The position numbers and the translations under genes are program-made. The notes under the pieces were generated by a model. It made no database searches. It was given only the letters and a program-made list of their open reading frames with translations, and was not told the DNA's origin. 64,000 nucleotides of DNA from G963662655 sp963666875. Its GTDB lineage: Bacteria > Cloacimonadota > Cloacimonadia > Cloacimonadales > JAIOQZ01. Positions within the stretch are counted from its first letter, which is position 1. Each line of letters starts with the position of its first letter. The stretch covers positions 69,789 to 133,788 of the forward strand of contig CAXXPU010000012.1 of the NCBI GenBank assembly GCA_963666875.2. The letters are read 5' to 3'. Shown here in pieces: positions 62,565-64,000 of the stretch.

Positions 62565-63595
62565 ATGTTTATCGATTTTGCCAAGATCAAGATAAAAGCT
62601 GGGGATGGCGGTGCCGGCGCCATCAGTTTCCGGCGAGAGAAATTCGTGCCCAAGGGTGGTCCTGACGGGGGCGATGGCGGTAAGGGCGGTGATGTGATCG
62701 CCATGGGTGACGAGAACCTCAACACACTCATCGAATACCGTTTCTCGAAGCTTTACGAAGCCGGTAATGGAGAACACGGCGGCAGCAACAACAAGTCCGG
62801 GCACGCGGGTGAAAACGTCGTGCTGCGCTTTCCGCTGGGAACCCTGATTTACGAGATCTCCGACGAAAAGCGAAAAAAGGTCGCCGATATCACAGAGCAC
62901 GGTCAGGAAGTCGTTCTCGCCACCGGTGGGATCGGCGGCAGGGGTAACACGCGGTTCGCCACAGCAACCAACCAGGCGCCGCGCCGCGCAGACGCCGGTC
63001 GTCCGGGAGAATTCTTCGATCTGGAATTGGAGTTGCGTTTGATGGCGGACGTCGGTCTTGTCGGATTCCCAAACGCCGGGAAATCTACGCTTCTCAGCTC
63101 GATCTCCGCGGCGCATCCCAAGATCGCCAACTACCCGTTCACCACACTCGAACCTTCGCTGGGCGTGATCCATCTGCAAGACTACCAGTCGTTCCTGATG
63201 GCGGACATTCCCGGAATCATCGAGGGTGCACATGAGGGAAAGGGTCTCGGCATTCAATTTCTGCGGCACATCGAGCGGACGCGCGTTCTGCTGTTTCTGA
63301 TCGATATCGACGAGATCGACCCGGTTAAGCAATATCAGACGCTGAAGAAGGAACTGCACCTCTACGATCCGCACATGGACAAAAAGCCGCATATCATCGC
63401 GCTCAGCAAGATCGACACCATCCGGAAGAGGATCGGGACGAGATCGCCGCCTTGATCGCAAAGGAATTCAAGAACAAGCTCCACGAGCAGATCATCCCCA
63501 TCTCCTCCGTGGCGCATATCAATACGGACAAACTCAAGCGCGTACTCTACGACACCATCCGGAAGCAGGATGAAGCGGATTCTCTCCTGGATTAG
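62565..63595 (+). pseudogene. obgE: GTPase ObgE with an apparent one-base frameshift
   Basis: The start at 62565 (MFIDFAKIKIKAGDGG) has GAAGG at normal spacing; an ATG two codons upstream is too close. The glycine-rich Obg fold (about 1-155), the G-domain motifs GFPNAGKSTLL, the TT in YPFTTLEP, DIPGIIEGA and LSKID are all normal. At 63426-63428 the frame ends early (IRKRIGTRSPP, stop at 63455). If one base is added there, the reading continues RKEDRDEIAALIAKEFKNK and HEQIIPISSVAHINTDKLKR to a stop at 63593-63595. That restores the G5 motif (SSV) and a total of about 343 residues, the usual Obg length. obgE is generally essential, so a base missing from the sequence is more likely than true decay. 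Confidence 0.85.
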
Positions 63596-64000
63596 ACTGA
63601 CTTCGATCGCGTCGATTGGGCTGACCAAATCGCTACAACTGGTCAGGATGTTCGGTGAGCCCGAAGAATTCCTGGGAAGTCCCGCATCGCGGTTCAAGGC
63701 ATGCGATTTCCTTACCCCGGAAGCGATTGCCGAACTTGCGAAGCCACTGAAGCCAGGCGATTTCAAGAAGGAAGCGAAGCTGATCGAGAAGCTGGATATC
63801 CGGTTCGTCAGCCTGCTCGACGAAGGCTATCCATCGCTGCTCAAATCGATATACTACCCGCCTCTGTATCTCTTCTATCGCGGCGAACTGCGGCAGGACG
63901 ATTTCCGGAGAGTGCTGGCAGTCGTCGGTACCAGAAGGCCGTCGAACTACGGCAGGATGATGGCGGAGAAGATCAGTAATGGTCTATCGAAATCCGGCTT
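63570..64000 (+). CDS. dprA: DNA-processing protein DprA (3' end outside window)
   Basis: The frame starts at ATG 63570, inside the last 26 bp of obgE in a different frame, and runs off the window. The 143 visible residues hold a SAM-like helical N-terminus (WIRLTSIASIGLTKSLQLVRMFGEPEEFL). The start of the Rossmann domain follows: FVSLLDEGYPSLLKSIYYPPLYLFYRGE, then VLAVVGTRRPSNYGRMMAEKI, the signature of DprA/Smf. DprA loads RecA on incoming single-stranded DNA in transformation. Pairing with obgE suggests co-transcription. Confidence 0.88.
   Translation, partial: MKRILSWIRLTSIASIGLTKSLQLVRMFGEPEEFLGSPASRFKACDFLTPEAIAELAKPLKPGDFKKEAKLIEKLDIRFVSLLDEGYPSLLKSIYYPPLYLFYRGELRQDDFRRVLAVVGTRRPSNYGRMMAEKISNGLSKSG

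Overview
The window reads as chromosomal DNA of a Gram-negative bacterium of the FCB (Fibrobacteres-Chlorobi-Bacteroidetes) kind, most like Cloacimonadota or a neighbouring candidate phylum. This is inferred from gene content only: PorV/PorQ-like protein, C-terminal type IX secretion (T9SS) sorting domains, very large exported beta-rich proteins, BamD and CpoB-like lipoproteins. No rRNA or tRNA gene was seen and no taxonomic search was possible. Genes are mostly on the + strand, often overlapping by 4 nt, with clear GGAGG-type ribosome sites.

Layout. 1-7.3 kb: the 3' part of a beta-helix protein with a 621-bp internal period, a transglutaminase-like FN3 protein, and a convergent RlmI-type rRNA methyltransferase. 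7.4-14.4 kb: a GLUG-repeat exported protein (-), glutamine synthetase glnA with a strong terminator and an upstream palindrome, and a cleaved-adhesin exported protein. 14.4-17.3 kb: a mobile patch in which an IS481-type and an IS256-type element sit in a cluster of palindromic REP-like repeats. 17.3-27.1 kb: a choloylglycine-hydrolase-like enzyme, a 2632-residue subtilisin-like protease and a TfoX C-terminal-domain protein, all on the - strand. 27.1-29.9 kb: a remnant of an FN3 C-terminus, a patatin phospholipase overlapped by a membrane-anchored lipoprotein, and a GNAT acetyltransferase. 30.1-38.4 kb: an M6 metalloprotease, a PorV/PorQ-like protein and a second subtilase, arranged as one secretion operon.

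38.4-50.6 kb is the housekeeping block: a helical-repeat protein, greA, an M18 aminopeptidase, a CpoB-like lipoprotein, bamD, nadD, a DUF559 nuclease gene enclosed by inverted REP-like repeats, then rsgA-nadK-recN-DUF4349-NfeD-like as a tightly overlapping run, and eno. 50.9-57.5 kb: a response regulator with a second degenerate receiver, a lipoprotein, a second near-identical IS481 copy in inverted orientation, and an FG-GAP propeller protein with a T9SS tail. 57.6-64 kb: a nine-PAS hybrid histidine kinase (-), obgE with an apparent one-base frameshift, and the start of dprA.

Three themes stand out. (1) A family of G/C-run palindromes occurs as inverted pairs, invades gene ends, attracts insertion sequences and encloses a small DUF559 nuclease gene like terminal repeats. 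(2) Two kinds of exported protein exist: those with a T9SS sorting domain, and those that end a few residues after a characteristic FN3-type C-terminal module. (3) A patatin plus membrane beta-sandwich lipoprotein pair may be a small membrane-acting conflict module.
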